DNA of 6,657 nt from an uncultured Spirochaetia bacterium (lineage in GTDB: Bacteria > Spirochaetota > UBA4802 > JAGODF01): NCBI GenBank assembly GCA_937967705.1, contig CALCJG010000045.1, positions 1 to 6,657 of the forward strand, written 5' to 3'. Of this stretch, positions 5,581 to 6,657 are shown piece by piece. The notes under the pieces were generated by a model, which saw nothing but the letters and a program-made list of their open reading frames with translations, searched no databases and had not been told where the DNA came from. Within the stretch, counting starts at the first letter, position 1, and every line of letters begins with the position of its first letter. The position numbers and the translations under genes are program-made.

Positions 5581-5991
5581 ATGGCGCGCAGAACGGCGGA
5601 AACAGAGGAGACCTTTACCATCTCGGAACTGGCCTCGCAGCTGGAGATCAGCCCCTCGGCCATCCGCTTTTACGAGGACAAGGGGCTCCTCACCCCCCAC
5701 CGATCCCCGGGCAATCAGCGCATCTACACCAAAAAGGACCGGGGACGCCTCAAACTGATACTCCGCGGCAAGCGCTTCGGCGCCACTTTGGACGAAATAG
5801 CCGAGATGGTGGGTCCTGTGGGAAACGGGATCGACGAAACGGAGCAGATCGAGAGGAGCCTTTTCTACATCGAAAAGAAGTTCCGGGAACTGCAGGAGCA
5901 GAAAAAGGAGATCCTGATCTTCGAGGATGACCTGGCGGCCCTTAAGAAAAAACTGGCGGGGCGGCTGAAGGAGCTCCGGAAGAACCAATAA
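5581..5991 (+). CDS. MerR-family transcriptional regulator, LiuR-like
   Basis: This is a DNA-binding dimer of 136 residues. Residues 11-50 hold the MerR winged helix-turn-helix: TFTISELASQLEISPSAIRF, then YEDKGLLTPHR and NQRIYTKKDRGRL. The stretch RLKLILRGKRFGATLDEI (56-73) closely resembles LiuR-type regulators, which control leucine/isovalerate and related acyl-CoA breakdown in proteobacteria. Residues about 88-134 form the dimerising coiled coil. There is no cysteine in the protein, which argues against a metal sensor; an acyl-CoA or related ligand is more likely (inference). The start ATG at 5581 is preceded by a modest AGGCGGTG site. A perfect palindrome in its promoter suggests autoregulation. 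An acyl-CoA dehydrogenase follows after 38 bp with no terminator between, so they probably form one operon. I give no symbol because orthology to liuR is not proven. Confidence 0.92.
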   Translation: MARRTAETEETFTISELASQLEISPSAIRFYEDKGLLTPHRSPGNQRIYTKKDRGRLKLILRGKRFGATLDEIAEMVGPVGNGIDETEQIERSLFYIEKKFRELQEQKKEILIFEDDLAALKKKLAGRLKELRKNQ

Positions 5992-6029
5992 CGGCAGGAA
6001 TCAAAGACCAGGCGTAAAAAGGAGGGCTT

Positions 6030-6657
6030 ATGTTTGATTTTTTATATGACGAGGCGCAGCTGAAACTGCGGGACGAGGCGAGGGACTTTACCAACTGGGT
6101 TCCAAAGGAGATGATCCTCGATATGGACGCGGAGAAGATTCATTTTCCCCACGAGTACCTCAAGGAGGCCGGACGCCGCAACCTCCTGGGGATTCGCATG
6201 CCCAAAGAATACGGGGGCCGCGGACTGGGCTGGGTGGAAGACAGCCTGGTGGCCGAGGAGATCGGCGTGGCCAGCTACTCCCTCGCCTGCATCTGGGGCG
6301 TGGGGGCCGACGTCGTCTGCGAGGCCATCTCGGAGTTCGGCAGCGAGGAGCTGAAGCAGGCCATCATCGTTCCCCTGCTCAGGGGTGACGTCTACGCGGC
6401 GGAATGCCTCACCGAGCCGAGGGGCGGCTCGGACTTCTTCGGAGCGGCCACCAACGCCCGGAAAGACGGCGGCGACTGGGTCATCAACGGCCAGAAGCGT
6501 TTCATCGTGGGGGCGGAGGGCGCCGACTGGTTCCTGGTCTACGCCGTAACCGACCCGACGGCCCCGCCCCACAAGCGAATCACCTGCTTCATGGTTCCGC
6601 GAGACGCGGGCGTTGAGTCCAAGTACATCTACGGGCTCATGGGAGTGCGCGGCGGGG
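6030..6657 (+). CDS. acyl-CoA dehydrogenase, N-terminal 209 residues, cut by window edge
   Basis: This is a flavoprotein that oxidises an acyl-CoA at the alpha-beta bond and passes electrons to an electron-transfer flavoprotein. Residues about 5-120 are the helical N-terminal domain (RMPKEYGGRGLGWVEDSLVA at 56-75). The beta-domain starts with the FAD- and substrate-binding signature AAECLTEPRGGSDFFGA (123-139). It continues with WVINGQKRFIVGAEGADWFL (150-169), the usual flavin-contacting strand pair. The catalytic Glu and C-terminal domain lie beyond the window, so chain-length or substrate class (isovaleryl, short-chain, cyclic acyl) cannot be told. The start ATG at 6030 has a near-perfect AAGGAGG site 4 nt upstream. 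It follows the LiuR-like regulator by 38 bp, which favours a role in branched or short acyl-CoA oxidation. Confidence 0.95.
   Translation, partial: MFDFLYDEAQLKLRDEARDFTNWVPKEMILDMDAEKIHFPHEYLKEAGRRNLLGIRMPKEYGGRGLGWVEDSLVAEEIGVASYSLACIWGVGADVVCEAISEFGSEELKQAIIVPLLRGDVYAAECLTEPRGGSDFFGAATNARKDGGDWVINGQKRFIVGAEGADWFLVYAVTDPTAPPHKRITCFMVPRDAGVESKYIYGLMGVRGG

Noticed and set aside
4914..5663. 249-codon minus-strand open frame over the VOC gene and MerR promoter.
   Set aside because: It is antisense to a VOC gene that has clear motifs and a strong ribosome site, and it crosses the MerR promoter and operator.

Overview
The window looks like chromosomal DNA from a free-living bacterium of fairly high GC content. 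Strong AGGAGG-type ribosome sites, an ilvB-ilvN-ilvC operon, a PAS/coiled-coil sensor and a LiuR-like MerR regulator beside an acyl-CoA dehydrogenase together suggest a (delta)proteobacterial or Desulfobacterota-like anaerobe. That assignment is inference from gene style, not from a marker gene. No rRNA, tRNA, CRISPR array or mobile element was seen.

Left part (1-1268, minus strand): a two-gene unit reads toward the left edge. It starts at a promoter just beyond the ilv terminator and holds a 96-residue unrecognised protein, then a multi-PAS sensor protein that runs off the window.

Middle (1274-4518, minus strand): a compact branched-chain amino acid operon. It encodes the catalytic (ilvB) and regulatory (ilvN) subunits of acetohydroxyacid synthase with an ATGA overlap. 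Then, 27 bp on, comes ketol-acid reductoisomerase (ilvC), closed by a clear intrinsic terminator. The first two steps proper to valine, leucine and isoleucine synthesis are therefore produced together. The IlvC cofactor loop carries a glutamate and lacks the usual phosphate-binding Arg/Ser, which predicts a preference for NADH over NADPH.

The 383-bp divergent spacer (4519-4901) holds no convincing protein gene larger than a possible leader peptide. It does contain a possible ilvB promoter, several inverted repeats and a possible attenuator. The attenuator candidate is an 18-codon ORF with Ile, Leu and Val codons followed by competing hairpins.

Right part (4902-6657, plus strand): a VOC-family protein related to methylmalonyl-CoA epimerase; a MerR regulator of the LiuR type with a perfect 16-bp palindrome at its promoter; and 38 bp later the start of an acyl-CoA dehydrogenase cut by the window edge. 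These point to acyl-CoA catabolism, so biosynthesis and probable breakdown of branched or related acyl compounds sit back to back.
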